NCBI RefSeq assembly: GCF_900186975.1
Contig: NZ_LT906441.1
Span: forward strand, 620,001 to 684,000
Direction of reading: 5' to 3'
DNA length: 64,000 nucleotides
Origin: Cutibacterium granulosum
Lineage (GTDB): Bacteria > Actinomycetota > Actinomycetes > Propionibacteriales > Propionibacteriaceae
Numbering within the stretch: the stretch's first letter is position 1; every line of letters starts with the position of its first letter. The position numbers and the translations under genes were made by a program. This document shows positions 34,201 to 42,517 of the stretch, piece by piece. The notes below the pieces were generated by a model. The model searched no databases. It had not been told where the DNA came from and worked only from the letters and a program-made list of their open reading frames with translations.

Positions 34201-34861
34201 TCTGGGCGGTGCCACGGATGAACGGGTGGGCCGGTGACAGGGCGCGCTCCCGGTGGGCGTGGACCATGTCGTCGGTGATGAACTGACGCAGGTCGTCGTC
34301 GGAGAGCGTCTCGAGCACGTTGAGTTCGTGGGAGGTGCGGAACCCCTCGAAGAAGTGCATGAACGGCACGCGCGACTTCATCGTGGCGGTCTGGGCGATG
34401 AGTGCCATGTCGTGGCACTCCTGCACCGTCGAGGAGCACAGCATGGCGAAACCGGTCTGCCGGCAGGCCATGACGTCCTGGTGGTCACCGAAGATCGACA
34501 GGCCCTGGGCGGCCAGGGAGCGGGCTGCGACGTGGAAGACGGTGCTGGTGAGCTCACCGGCGATCTTGTACATGTTGGGGATCATGAGCAGCAGGCCCTG
34601 GGAGGCCGTGAAGGTCGTGCTCAGGGCACCACCCTGCAGGGCGCCGTGGATGGCTCCGGCGGCGCCTCCCTCCGACTGCATCTCGATGACGGTGGGCACC
34701 GCTCCCCAGATGTTCTCGCGTCCGGCGGCCGACCACTCGTCGGCGGTCTCGGCCATCGGGGAGGACGGGGTGATGGGGTAGATCGAGCAGAGCTCGTTGA
34801 CGCGGTAGGCGACGGAAGCAGCGGCGGTGTTTCCGTCTGCGATCATGCGGGTACGTTCCAT
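31262..34861 (-). CDS. nifJ: Pyruvate:ferredoxin (flavodoxin) oxidoreductase
   Basis: A 1199-residue single-chain PFOR that oxidatively decarboxylates pyruvate with CoA to acetyl-CoA, CO2 and reduced ferredoxin or flavodoxin. Domains in order: pyruvate-binding N-terminal domain (YPITPSSPMAE, then VIEMQSEGGAAGAIHG), domain II, the CoA-binding gamma-type domain (about 420-650), two [4Fe-4S] motifs CIQCGNCAFVCP (about 690) and CTGCGLCVEACP (about 750), and the thiamine-diphosphate domain (GCGETPYVKL at about 820; GGDGWAYDIGSGG at about 978). Length is normal for the family. The ATG at 34861 is preceded by GAGGAC. It follows the GltD-like gene by 20 bp and is co-transcribed. It points to anaerobic pyruvate metabolism. 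Confidence 0.96.
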   Translation of the reverse strand: MERTRMIADGNTAAASVAYRVNELCSIYPITPSSPMAETADEWSAAGRENIWGAVPTVIEMQSEGGAAGAIHGALQGGALSTTFTASQGLLLMIPNMYKIAGELTSTVFHVAARSLAAQGLSIFGDHQDVMACRQTGFAMLCSSTVQECHDMALIAQTATMKSRVPFMHFFEGFRTSHELNVLETLSDDDLRQFITDDMVHAHRERALSPAHPFIRGTAQNPDTHFQARETANSYYNAVPGIVSEIMDQFAELTGRQYHLVEYHGDPEATEVLVCMGSGARTIEHTIDYLNSRGHKVGLVEVHLFRPFPAAEIVKAIPSTARAVAVLDRTKEPGSNGEPLFLDVVAALSEGVSRGDRASMPLVCGGRYGISSKEFTPGMVAGIVDELEKEEPRPRFTVGINDDVTNLSLPYTDLDIEDPKTLRAVFFGMGSDGTVGANKNTIKILGSDADTYAQGYFVYDSRKSGSRTTSHLRFGPNPIEAPYLVTKAGFIGIHAWGILESIDVLTMAREGTTVLLNSPYGPDEVWSKLPRTFQQQVVDKKLDLWTIDALSVAREVGLRNRTNTILQTCFFAISGVLPKDEAIERIKDSIQKTYGKKSQKIVDMNHAAVDASLEHLFQVKVPESVDANHDLVEPVRDDSPEFVKTITARMITGEGDLLPVSSLPADGTYPAGTTRFEHRTLSDVIAEWDPQACIQCGNCAFVCPHGVIRAKYYQKSALEGAPETFESAQLNAAGLPESCYTLQVVPDQCTGCGLCVEACPAHPVGRPDRKAINLAEHLDKTDQRENVEFFNSLPVNDRSRVDFATVRGTQFLEPLFEFSGACAGCGETPYVKLITQLFGDRAEVANATGCSSIYGGNLPTTPWGKNADGRGPAWSNSLFEDNAEFGLGMRLASDVQAGLAKRHLQAMSDQLDPELVDDLLNAPQLTEHDLVDQERRVAKLVDQLQTMEQTPLVRNLLSVADHLLRRSVWIIGGDGWAYDIGSGGVDHVLASGRDVNVLVMDTEVYSNTGGQASKSTPLGAVAKFASGGKQTAKKDMAMQAIAYGSVYVARVAFGSDPQQALQAFREAEAYPGPSLIIAYSHCIAHGYDLKNGLDQQYKAVHSGHWPLMRYNPVLAEDGKNPFLLDSPRPDTTWRDYTKLELRYRMLAKAHPEEAERLLDLGQRQVEKKWQEYEQMATMGPESFAIDARLKNITSGSNRG

Positions 34862-34881
34862 GATGTCCTCGTCTCTCCGTT

Positions 34882-36666
34882 TCAGTTCTTCTCGACGAGC
34901 TTGAACTTGGCTTGTGCCGAACGCACGGGGTTCGGCGTGGGGCGTACGGCCCATCCGGCCGTGGGGTTGCCGGCTCCCTGGATGGACTCGATGGGGGTGT
35001 CCTCCGGGATCATCTGAATGGCGTGGACGGGGCACTGCTCGGCGCAGGCTCCGCAACCGGTGCACTTGTCGTAGTCGAACTGGTAGCGGTGTCCCTCGCC
35101 CAGCTTGATGATGGCGTCCTCCGGGCAGGCTCCCAGGCAGCCGTCACACTCGAAGCAGTTGCCGCAGCTCAGGCAGCGTTCGGCCTCGAAGTGGGCCTGC
35201 TGGTCGCCCAGACCGCCGATGACCTCGGCGAACCCGATGCGCTGGGTGGGATCGAGCTCGGGCTGGTGACGGCGTCCGTGGTCGCCGAAGTACCACAGGT
35301 TGAGGTCGGTGAACCCGACCGTCGTGTTGCGCGGGGAGGGGTAGGCGGTCTCACGGTTGAGCCACAGGTCGATCTGGCGGGCGGCGCGCTTGCCGTGTCC
35401 CACGCCGATCGTCACGGTGCGTTCGGAGGGCACGGTGTCACCACCGGCGAAGATGCCGGGGATGTCGGTCATGAGGGTGTGCGGGTTGACGTCGACGACG
35501 TCATGGCGGAAGCGCATGCCGGGCATCTTGTGCAGGAAGCTCGTGTCGGCCTCCTGACCCACGGCGAGGATGAGGGTGTCGGCCTCGAGCTTCTCGTAGC
35601 GGCCGGTGCCGTGCGGCTTGCCGTTCTCGTCGAGCTCCATGACCTCGACGGTGAGGTCGTCGCCCACCTCGGTGATGGTGCGCAGCCAGTTCATCTGCAC
35701 CCCCTCACGCTCGGCCTCCTCGCGTTCCTCGGCATTGGCGGGCATCTGGTCGGCGGTGCGACGGTAGACGATGATGGACTCCTCGGCCCCCAGACGCTTG
35801 GCGACGCGGGCAGCGTCCATGGCGGTGTTGCCGCCACCGTAGACGGCCACTCGGCGTCCGACGACGGGTTTGCTGCCGGTGGAGACGTCGTGCAGGAAGC
35901 TCACGGCATCGACCATGCGTCCTGCGTCGACGGTGGGGATGTCGACGCGCTTGGACAGGTGGGCACCGATGGCCACGAAGACGGCGTCGAAACGGCCCTT
36001 GGCGCGCTCCTCGTCGAGGTCCTGGACGGGATGGTTGAGGACGATCTTCACGCCGAGGTCGTTGACGAGACGCTCCACCTCGGCCTCGAGGATGTCGCGC
36101 GGCAGCCGGTACTCGGGGATGCCGTAGCGCATCATGCCGCCGTACTTGTCGCCGGCGTCATAGATCTCGACGTCGTGGCCCATCATCGACAGGTGGTAGG
36201 CGGCGGACAGTCCGGCTGGGCCGGCTCCGATGATGAGGACGCGGTGCCCGGAACGCTCCACGGGGCGTTCGAAGTGCCATCCCTTCTCGATGGCCATGTC
36301 GCCCAGGTAACGCTCGACGGAGTGGATGGAGACGGCACCGTCGAGGTCGGCACGGTTGCACTCGACCTCACAGGGGTGGTAGCAGACACGCCCCTCGATG
36401 GCGGGGAAGGGGTTGTCGGTGGTGAGCTGACGCCACGCCTTCTCCTCCTCGTGGGCCTTGATGAGGCGCAGCCATTCCTGGATGTTCTCACCAGCGGGGC
36501 ACCCACCGTTGCACGGTGGCATCATGTCCAGGTACACGGGACGGCGCGACCGTACCGGCGACACGCGCCCTGTGGTGTTCGACAGGTCTGGGCGCTCGGC
36601 AATGTCCTGCCGTTCCTTGACGAAGTAGCCCTCTTCCTCGGGGGCGACCGGGGTGTCCGTGCTCAT
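34882..36666 (-). CDS. GltD-like NAD(P)H:ferredoxin-type flavoprotein with C-terminal [4Fe-4S] domain
   Basis: A 594-residue protein resembling the glutamate synthase small subunit and the FAD subunit of dihydropyrimidine dehydrogenase. The N-terminal iron-sulfur helical domain has Cys in MMPPCNGGCPAGENI and CYHPCEVECN. The FAD site is VLIIGAGPAGLSAAYHLS (about 142-159), the NAD(P) site is VAVYGGGNTAMDAARVA, and DIPGIFAGGDTV follows. The C-terminus has two ferredoxin motifs, CLSCGNCFECDGCLGACP and CTGCGACAEQCP. No glutamate synthase large subunit is near. Being first in the operon with PFOR, it probably passes electrons between NAD(P)H and the ferredoxin used by PFOR. The ATG at 36666 is preceded by GGGAGAAG. 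Confidence 0.85.
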   Translation of the reverse strand: MSTDTPVAPEEEGYFVKERQDIAERPDLSNTTGRVSPVRSRRPVYLDMMPPCNGGCPAGENIQEWLRLIKAHEEEKAWRQLTTDNPFPAIEGRVCYHPCEVECNRADLDGAVSIHSVERYLGDMAIEKGWHFERPVERSGHRVLIIGAGPAGLSAAYHLSMMGHDVEIYDAGDKYGGMMRYGIPEYRLPRDILEAEVERLVNDLGVKIVLNHPVQDLDEERAKGRFDAVFVAIGAHLSKRVDIPTVDAGRMVDAVSFLHDVSTGSKPVVGRRVAVYGGGNTAMDAARVAKRLGAEESIIVYRRTADQMPANAEEREEAEREGVQMNWLRTITEVGDDLTVEVMELDENGKPHGTGRYEKLEADTLILAVGQEADTSFLHKMPGMRFRHDVVDVNPHTLMTDIPGIFAGGDTVPSERTVTIGVGHGKRAARQIDLWLNRETAYPSPRNTTVGFTDLNLWYFGDHGRRHQPELDPTQRIGFAEVIGGLGDQQAHFEAERCLSCGNCFECDGCLGACPEDAIIKLGEGHRYQFDYDKCTGCGACAEQCPVHAIQMIPEDTPIESIQGAGNPTAGWAVRPTPNPVRSAQAKFKLVEKN

Positions 36667-36844
36667 GCCTGACTTCTCCCTTTTCGATCATCGGGTCAAC
36701 TACGACCGATGGTAGTACCTTTTGCGGTTCGTTCATCAACTGACGACACTCATGCAATTTTGTTCATTGCGTGGCACGGATGTTCACCGCGGGCGAGCGG
36801 GGTTGTGCACCGGCAGGGACCACCCGAACCAGCTTCTTCTGGTG

Positions 36845-36868
36845 CCGACGATCACCACATCTCGTCGG
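36845..36868 (-). terminator. Putative terminator after the MFS gene
   Basis: CCGACGA (36845-36851) and TCGTCGG (36862-36868) form a 7-bp stem 12 bp past the MFS stop. An outer pair, ACCCGAACCAGC (36822-36833) and GCTGGTTCGGGT (36886-36897), is perfect over 12 bp and reaches into the coding end. Confidence 0.45.
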
Positions 36869-36879
36869 TCCGCAGGGGA

Positions 36880-38193
36880 TCAACCGCTGGTTCGGGTCAG
36901 GGCCTTCCCGGTGGTCTCGGGGGCCATGGAGTGCGACATCAGCGCGCCACCGGCGCACATGGCTGCGCCGATGAGCATGCACGCCTGGATACCGAGGTGG
37001 GTGATTCCCAGTGGCAGCAGCCAGGTGCCGATGGCGGCACCCACCCGGCTGGCAGCGGCGGCGAGGCCGACGCCACTGGTGCGGACGTCGGTGGGGAAGA
37101 TCTCGGCTGGATAGACCGCCGTGAGATTGCCGGACACGGAGTTGAAGAAGGCATACGCCGCGAAGCAGACCACCACGATCCACGTCGGGGCCCCGCTCCA
37201 GAGTCCGATGACCAGCAGTGCCACGGTCTGGACCCAGAAAGGCGGGATGAGCATGGCACGGCGTCCGATCCTCTCGATCACCACCATGCCGACGGTGACC
37301 CCCAGCAGCGCGATGCTGTTGGTGGCAATGGTGGCTGCCTTCGGGTCATCGAGATGCAGTGCCCCGAGAACCTGGGGAGCGAACGTGAAGATGGCGAAGT
37401 AGGGTGCCACCAGACAGGTCCAGAAGGTGCAGACGAAAAGGGTGCGGCTTCGCACCCCCGGGGCGAAGAGCCTCCCCATCCCACCTGATCGGGGCTCCTC
37501 GGCATCCATGGCCTCAGCGTCGTAGTAACCGTTCCCGAGACAACGTTCAACGATCTCTTGAGCCTCGTCGGTGCGTCCCTGGCGTGCCAGCCAGCGAGGA
37601 GACTCGGGGATGCCGAGGCGGGCGACGAGGGTGATGGCGGCCGGCACGGCGCTCGTGGCCAGGGTCCACCGCCAGTGGATTCCTGCGTCGGCGAATGCGT
37701 ACCCGACGATCACGGCAAGCAGGAACCCGACGTACCAGAAGACCTCCAGCAGCGAAAGACGTCTGCCCCGGTCATGGGCGGGGATGAACTCGGCAAGCAT
37801 GGGAGCACCGATCGAGTACTCCGCACCCACGGCAATGCCAAGGACCAAGCGGAGGGAGAACAGGACCCATCCGTCGGAGACCAGGGCCTGGGCCACACCG
37901 GCGATGAGGAAGATCACCAGGTCGAGCAGGAACATCTTGTGCCGGCCATAGCGATCGGTGAGGTAACCGAACAGGGGTGCCCCGATGAAGATGCCGATGA
38001 GTGAGGACGCACCGATGAGACCCGTCACGCCAGCCCCCATGTGCAGGTCCTTGGCGATGGAGGCGATGACGACGCTGATGATTCCCAGGTCGTAGCCATC
38101 AAGACCCTCTCCCCACGCGGTGGCAAGGGTGACCTTGCGGATGAACCGTCTCTGCTGGGGGATCGTGGCAGGTGTGATGACTCCGCTGGACAT
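36880..38193 (-). CDS. MFS transporter, sugar/metabolite porter type
   Basis: A 437-residue membrane transporter with twelve predicted helices. The major-facilitator signatures are GYLTDRYGRHKMFLLD between helices 2 and 3 and VVIERIGRRAMLIP in the second half. PESPRWLARQGRTDEAQEIV after helix 6 is the typical PESPRWL of sugar-porter and aromatic-acid/niacin-type members. The substrate is therefore a sugar or small organic acid and cannot be narrowed. The ATG at 38193 follows AAAGGATTC. The gene stands alone on the minus strand, divergent from the thiamine-binding-like gene at 38392 with a 198-bp shared upstream region. Confidence 0.85.
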   Translation of the reverse strand: MSSGVITPATIPQQRRFIRKVTLATAWGEGLDGYDLGIISVVIASIAKDLHMGAGVTGLIGASSLIGIFIGAPLFGYLTDRYGRHKMFLLDLVIFLIAGVAQALVSDGWVLFSLRLVLGIAVGAEYSIGAPMLAEFIPAHDRGRRLSLLEVFWYVGFLLAVIVGYAFADAGIHWRWTLATSAVPAAITLVARLGIPESPRWLARQGRTDEAQEIVERCLGNGYYDAEAMDAEEPRSGGMGRLFAPGVRSRTLFVCTFWTCLVAPYFAIFTFAPQVLGALHLDDPKAATIATNSIALLGVTVGMVVIERIGRRAMLIPPFWVQTVALLVIGLWSGAPTWIVVVCFAAYAFFNSVSGNLTAVYPAEIFPTDVRTSGVGLAAAASRVGAAIGTWLLPLGITHLGIQACMLIGAAMCAGGALMSHSMAPETTGKALTRTSG

Positions 38194-38391
38194 GAATCCT
38201 TTCCCCGCGGACGTACGACTGTGCTTGAGAGTCACCGCGGTGGTGGCTGATCGTGTGTCGGTGACGAAGCACCTCGTGCGATGTGCCGGGGAACTTTCGT
38301 GTGACAAGGCCCGCGTCGAGCAGTCTAGATGATTTCCCGAAGTGGTCCGGTTCCCCTCCTCCTGAGTGGGTACTGGGGACATACTGGACCC

Positions 38392-38709
38392 ATGATCGTT
38401 GCATTCAGTCTTGTTCCCAGTGGTGGTCGTGCCTCCCGCGAGGACGGTGGGGTCGCCGACGCCGTGGCGTCCGCCGTGCGCATCGTGCAGGAGTCCGGTC
38501 TGCCGCACCACACCAGTTCCATGTTCACCGAGATCGAGGGCTCCTGGGATGAGGTGATGGACGTCGTCAAGCGCGCCACCGAGGCGGTCGGCGAGTACGG
38601 CACTCGCGTCTCGCTGGTGCTCAAGGCCGACATCCGCCCCGGTCGCACCGGCGAGATGACGGCCAAGCTCGAGCGTCTGCAGACAGAACTCGACAAGCAG
38701 CAGGGCTGA
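38392..38709 (+). CDS. Thiamine-binding-like protein (MTH1187/YkoF-like, DUF77)
   Basis: A 105-residue protein that matches the DUF77 family: an N-terminal beta strand MIVAFSLVPSG, then ADAVASAVRIVQESGLPHHTSSMFTEIEGSWDEVMDVVKRA, and a C-terminal RVSLVLKADIRPGR strand. The HTSSMFTEIEG segment lines the ligand pocket in structures of this family, some of which bind thiamine or its pyrimidine part. No thiamine transport gene is adjacent, so the role is open; the MFS transporter across the divergent promoter is a possible partner. The ATG begins exactly at the conserved strand; no strong ribosome-binding site is visible. Confidence 0.75.
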   Translation: MIVAFSLVPSGGRASREDGGVADAVASAVRIVQESGLPHHTSSMFTEIEGSWDEVMDVVKRATEAVGEYGTRVSLVLKADIRPGRTGEMTAKLERLQTELDKQQG

Positions 38710-38815
38710 GCGTTCCCACGCAGACGTGACCGCGTGCCCCGACGATGACTGGTCTGGCAGTGGCCCGCCTCGCTGGTTCGGGGGCACCCTGCCCGAGGCG
38801 ATCTTCCCGGGTGGC

Positions 38816-39535
38816 TCACTCGTGCAGCAAGGTGGCGTAGGCCGACCGGATGTGCTTCTCGGTGAGGCGCGCGGCCTGTTCCGCGTCCCCGGCCTTGACG
38901 GCCTGCAGCATGGCGACGTGGTCGTCGACGAGTTGCCGTCGGGTGCCGGTCCAGTCCGCCACCGCCAACTCTGCCGACTTGATGGGGGAGTGCACCGCTT
39001 CGCGGATGGCCACCGTGAGGTCACTCATGAGGCCATTGCCCCCCGCCTCGGCCAGGGCGATGTGGAAATCGGTGTCCAGCTCGTTGAAGGTGTCCTGGTC
39101 GCTCGCGTCGGACATGCGATCCAGAACCTTCTGCGCCCGGACCAACGGCTCTGGGCGACGCTGACGTGCGGCAGCAGCGCTGGTGGCGCGCTCCAGGGCG
39201 ACGCGGGTCTCGGTGAGGTCGGAGAACGACACGAGGGAGAGGGCCAGCTGCAGCCGCAGAATTCTTCCGATGGCGTTGGACGGGGACGACTCCACCCGGG
39301 TGCCGTTGCCCCGCCCGGTCTCCGAGACGAGGATGCCCAGGGCCTGCAGCATCCGTATCGCCTCACGCACCGCCCCGCGGCTCACACCCAGTTGCGTGGC
39401 GAGGTCACGTTCACTGGGAAGCTTGTCACCATTGGTGAGTCGTCCTGAGGAAATCCCTTCCTCGAAGTAGTCCAGGGCGACGTCGAAACCTCCGCCGTGG
39501 CTGCGTCTGCCGGGTCTGACAAAACTGTCGGGCAT
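38816..39535 (-). CDS. lldR: GntR/FadR-family regulator, probable LldR-type controller of lactate genes
   Basis: A 239-residue protein with an N-terminal winged helix (LPSERDLATQLGVSRGAVREAIRML, about residues 38-62) and a C-terminal all-helical FCD ligand domain whose metal-binding Asp/His pattern (DTDFHIALAEAGGN, then DDHVAML and EKHIRSAY) is intact. FadR-group members such as LldR and PdhR sense lactate or pyruvate. The ATG at 39535 follows AGGAG. It is divergent from the lctP-lutABC operon, whose upstream region holds an ATTGGT-N3-ACCAAT palindrome, the site type of LldR and PdhR, so it is the likely repressor of lactate use. The ligand is inferred. Confidence 0.82.
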   Translation of the reverse strand: MPDSFVRPGRRSHGGGFDVALDYFEEGISSGRLTNGDKLPSERDLATQLGVSRGAVREAIRMLQALGILVSETGRGNGTRVESSPSNAIGRILRLQLALSLVSFSDLTETRVALERATSAAAARQRRPEPLVRAQKVLDRMSDASDQDTFNELDTDFHIALAEAGGNGLMSDLTVAIREAVHSPIKSAELAVADWTGTRRQLVDDHVAMLQAVKAGDAEQAARLTEKHIRSAYATLLHE

Positions 39536-39800
39536 CGTCTCACTCCTGGTTCGGGGCGCTCCGGGCGGAGGGCTCTCGGGGGACACCGGATGGGGCGTGT
39601 TCTCTCGGGGTGCGTGAGCATGATCGTCGCAGGCGACGGTTTTCCTCCCGGGACTGTCATGGCCCGTGGCACGGTGACGTCGACGTCACCGGTGGGGCCC
39701 AGCAGCCTCATTCGTGTGGTTCACCAGTGTGGCACACCCGACGTGCTCGTCACCGCCCGAGGGAGCACGTCGTCGCGTCCGCGTGGTCATGATTGAGCCC

Positions 39801-39816
39801 CTGCACGAACGTGCAG
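39801..39816. promoter_or_regulatory. Palindrome upstream of the lactate promoter
   Basis: CTGCACG-AA-CGTGCAG is a perfect 7-2-7 palindrome. It lies 30 bp before the candidate -35 of the lactate operon and might be an activator or second regulator site. The rest of 39536-39982 holds no gene. Confidence 0.4.
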
Positions 39817-39846
39817 AAGCATGGTAGAAGTATCCGGCTAGACCGC

Positions 39847-39901
39847 TTGACGACGCGAAAACTCGCCTCATAGGCTCAATGTTATTGGTCGGACCAATAA
39901 C
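39847..39901 (+). promoter_or_regulatory. Promoter and LldR/PdhR-type operator of the lactate operon
   Basis: TTGACG (39847-39852) and TAGGCT (39871-39876) are 18 bp apart and could be -35 and -10. At 39881-39901 GTTATTGGTC is followed by one G and its exact complement, giving the ATTGGT-N3-ACCAAT core recognised by LldR and PdhR. A repressor here would block transcription start. Confidence 0.6.
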
Positions 39902-39982
39902 GGTCCTGCACGGATGTGCTCGCTGGGACGCGTGGCCATCCCTGCACCTTGCCCTGAAAAATTGTGGAACAACGGAGTCCCG

Positions 39983-41671
39983 ATGGTATTGCTCGAGGCG
40001 TTCACGCCTGACCCCAACCCCCTGGGGAAGCAGTGGCTGTCTGCCCTGGTGGCGCTGCTACCCATTCTTTCCATGCTCATCACCCTGGGGGCACTGCGAT
40101 GGAAAGCCCACTGGGCCGGCCTCTTCTCGTGGCTCGTCGCCCTCGTCGTGGCGATCACCGCCTTCAAGATGCCGTTCGGTACGGCAATCTCCAGCAGTGT
40201 GGAGGGTTTCCTCTACGGTCTGTTCCCCATCGTGTGGATCCTGCTGAGTGCCATCTGGATGTACCAGGTGACGGTGATCTCGGGCAGGTTCGACGACCTG
40301 CGCCGCACCTTCTTCCTCATCAGTGACGACCCGCGTGTGCTCGGCATCCTCATCGCTTTCTGCTTCGGCGGTCTGCTGGAAGCCCTGGCCGGCTTCGGTG
40401 CCCCGGTGGCCATCGCCGCCGCCATGCTCGTTGCCATCGGCTTCGGCAAGCTGCGTGCCGCAGTGACGGCCCTGGTCGCCAACACCGTTCCGGTGGCCTT
40501 CGGCGCCGTGGGTCTGCCGGTGCTCATGGCCGCCAAGACCGGTGGGCTCAACGTCACCGACGTCGCCCCGATCACCGCCCGGGTGTGTGCCGTGCTCTGC
40601 CTGGTGGTGCCCTTCCTCATGCTGGCCATCATGGACGGCCGCAAGGGCGTCAGGGAGGTGTGGCCGTTCGGCCTGTTCGTCGGCATCGTCTTCGGAGCCA
40701 CCAAGATCATCGTCGGCAGCACAGCCGTGTACAACCTCACCGAGATCTTCGCCGCCGTCGTCACCGTCGCCCTGGCCATGATCTTCCTCAAGGTGTGGAA
40801 GCCCAAGGGCGGCCGCGAAGCCGCCGAGCGTATCGGCATCCCCATGGACGAGGCACTGGAGACCGAACCCGTCTCGGCCGAGGCCCCATCCACCGAAGGT
40901 CTCACCGGCCACCGTATCTTCATGGCCCTGGTGCCCTACATCCTCGTCATCGTCGTCTTCTCCGTGGCAGCCATCCCCAGCATCAAACAGGGCCTGGTCA
41001 AGGCGGACACCCCGATGACCTGGCCTGGGCTGTCGGAGATCATGTCCGCCTCCGGCGCACCATCGGCCCACCAGACCTTCACCTGGCCCTGGCTGTCGCA
41101 ACCCGGATTCCTGCTGGCCATCGTTGCCATCCTCGTCGGGCTCATCTACCGGGTGTCGATCAAGGACATCTTCACCGAACTGTGGACCAACGCCAAGAAG
41201 ATGAAGTTCTCCGCCCTGACGATCGGCGCGGTCGTCGCCCTGGCCTACGTCATGGGCGACTCGGGCCAGACCCTCGCCCTGGGGCTGTTCATCGCCGGTG
41301 CCGGTGCCGTCTACCCGTTCCTCGCCCCGATCCTCGGCTGGATCGGTACCTATGTCACCGGTTCGGACACCTCGGCCAACATCCTGTTCTCCCAGCTGCA
41401 GGCCAGCGTGGGTGACCAGATCGGCGCCGGATCCCACCTGGGCGTGGCGGGCACCAAGCACCTGCTCGTCGGTGCCGGTGCCTCCGGTGGTGTCGTCGGC
41501 AAGATGATCTCCCCGCAGTCGCTCACCGTGGCCGCCACTGCCATCGGCTTGGCTGGCGGCGAGTCGGTCATCCTGAGGAAGGTGTTCAAGTACTCCCTCA
41601 TCCTGCTGGTACTCATGTGTATCCTCGTTGGACTCATGTCCACCCCGGTCCTGGGCTGGATGGTGCCATGA
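39983..41671 (+). CDS. lctP: L-lactate permease
   Basis: A 562-residue polytopic membrane protein of the LctP family. Conserved stretches include FGGLLEALAGFGAPVAIAAA, ANTVPVAFGAVGLPV and, near the end, VTGSDTSANILFSQLQ and GVVGKMISPQSLTVA. These proteins carry lactate with protons into the cell. The ATG at 39983 follows CGGAGTC; an upstream in-frame ATG lies directly behind the operator and would add 23 unlikely residues. It is the first gene of lctP-lutA-lutB-lutC, so lactate uptake and oxidation are co-expressed. Glycolate is a possible additional substrate. Confidence 0.94.
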   Translation: MVLLEAFTPDPNPLGKQWLSALVALLPILSMLITLGALRWKAHWAGLFSWLVALVVAITAFKMPFGTAISSSVEGFLYGLFPIVWILLSAIWMYQVTVISGRFDDLRRTFFLISDDPRVLGILIAFCFGGLLEALAGFGAPVAIAAAMLVAIGFGKLRAAVTALVANTVPVAFGAVGLPVLMAAKTGGLNVTDVAPITARVCAVLCLVVPFLMLAIMDGRKGVREVWPFGLFVGIVFGATKIIVGSTAVYNLTEIFAAVVTVALAMIFLKVWKPKGGREAAERIGIPMDEALETEPVSAEAPSTEGLTGHRIFMALVPYILVIVVFSVAAIPSIKQGLVKADTPMTWPGLSEIMSASGAPSAHQTFTWPWLSQPGFLLAIVAILVGLIYRVSIKDIFTELWTNAKKMKFSALTIGAVVALAYVMGDSGQTLALGLFIAGAGAVYPFLAPILGWIGTYVTGSDTSANILFSQLQASVGDQIGAGSHLGVAGTKHLLVGAGASGGVVGKMISPQSLTVAATAIGLAGGESVILRKVFKYSLILLVLMCILVGLMSTPVLGWMVP

Positions 41672-41723
41672 TTACTACTGTCACGTCGTCAACCCCTTCC
41701 ATGCACCATCAGGAGGTGCTCCA

Positions 41724-42515
41724 ATGACCACCATCACCCCGCAGAACGCCACCGAGAAGGTTGGGCGTCCCGGTCAGGGGATGACCGTCGCACTGTTCAT
41801 CACGTGCATCAACGACGTCATGTTCCCTCGCACCGGGCAGGCCGTCACCAGCCTGCTCGAGCGACTCGGCTGCACCGTCGAGTTCCCCTACGAGCAGACC
41901 TGCTGCGGCCAGATCACCACCAACACCGGATACTTCGACGAGACGGTTCCGATGATCCGTTCCTACGTCGACGCGTTCAGCGACTACGACTACGTCGTCG
42001 CCCCGTCGGGTTCGTGTGTCGCAGCCGTGCGTGATCAGCACACCATGATCGCCGAGCACATCGGCGACAAGGGGCTCGAGCGAGCCGCGGCCCAGACCAG
42101 CAAGCGCACCTACGATCTGCCGGAGTTCCTCGTCGACGTGCTGGGTGTCACCGACGTCGGCGCCTACTTCCCGCACTCGGTCACCTATCACCCGTCATGT
42201 CATGGACGCCGTCTCATCCACCTGGGCGACCGCCCCTACCAGCTGCTCAGGAACGTGCGCGGCATGACCCTGGTGGACCTGCCCGCCGAGGAACAGTGCT
42301 GCGGTTTCGGCGGTACGTTCAGCATCAAGAACCCCGACGTCAGCGCCGCCATGGCGGCCGACAAGGCCCGTCACGTGCGCGAGACCGGTGCCGAGTACGT
42401 CGTCGCAGGTGACAACTCCTGCCTGCTCAACATCGGCGGAGTGCTGTCGCGGCAGAACTCTGGCGTCAAGCCCATTCACCTCGCCGAGATCCTGGCGAAC
42501 ACGGAGGAGGACTGA
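41724..42515 (+). CDS. lutA: Lactate utilisation protein LutA
   Basis: A 263-residue CCG-domain protein of the LutA/YkgE type. Two cysteine-rich motifs are seen, YEQTCCGQ (about 71) and EEQCCGFGGTFS (about 190), plus YHPSCHGRR, which together would hold an iron-sulfur cluster like that of heterodisulfide reductase subunit B. With LutB and LutC it forms the cytoplasmic iron-sulfur complex that oxidises L-lactate to pyruvate. A perfect AGGAGG site lies 6 bp before the ATG at 41724, which decides the start. It follows lctP by 52 bp and precedes lutB by 2 bp. Confidence 0.94.
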   Translation: MTTITPQNATEKVGRPGQGMTVALFITCINDVMFPRTGQAVTSLLERLGCTVEFPYEQTCCGQITTNTGYFDETVPMIRSYVDAFSDYDYVVAPSGSCVAAVRDQHTMIAEHIGDKGLERAAAQTSKRTYDLPEFLVDVLGVTDVGAYFPHSVTYHPSCHGRRLIHLGDRPYQLLRNVRGMTLVDLPAEEQCCGFGGTFSIKNPDVSAAMAADKARHVRETGAEYVVAGDNSCLLNIGGVLSRQNSGVKPIHLAEILANTEED

Positions 42516-42517
42516 CC

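Noticed and set aside
36822-36897. Attachment site suggested by the 12-bp inverted pair after the MFS gene.
   Set aside because: One arm lies in the coding end and a nested hairpin sits between; a terminator explains it more simply.
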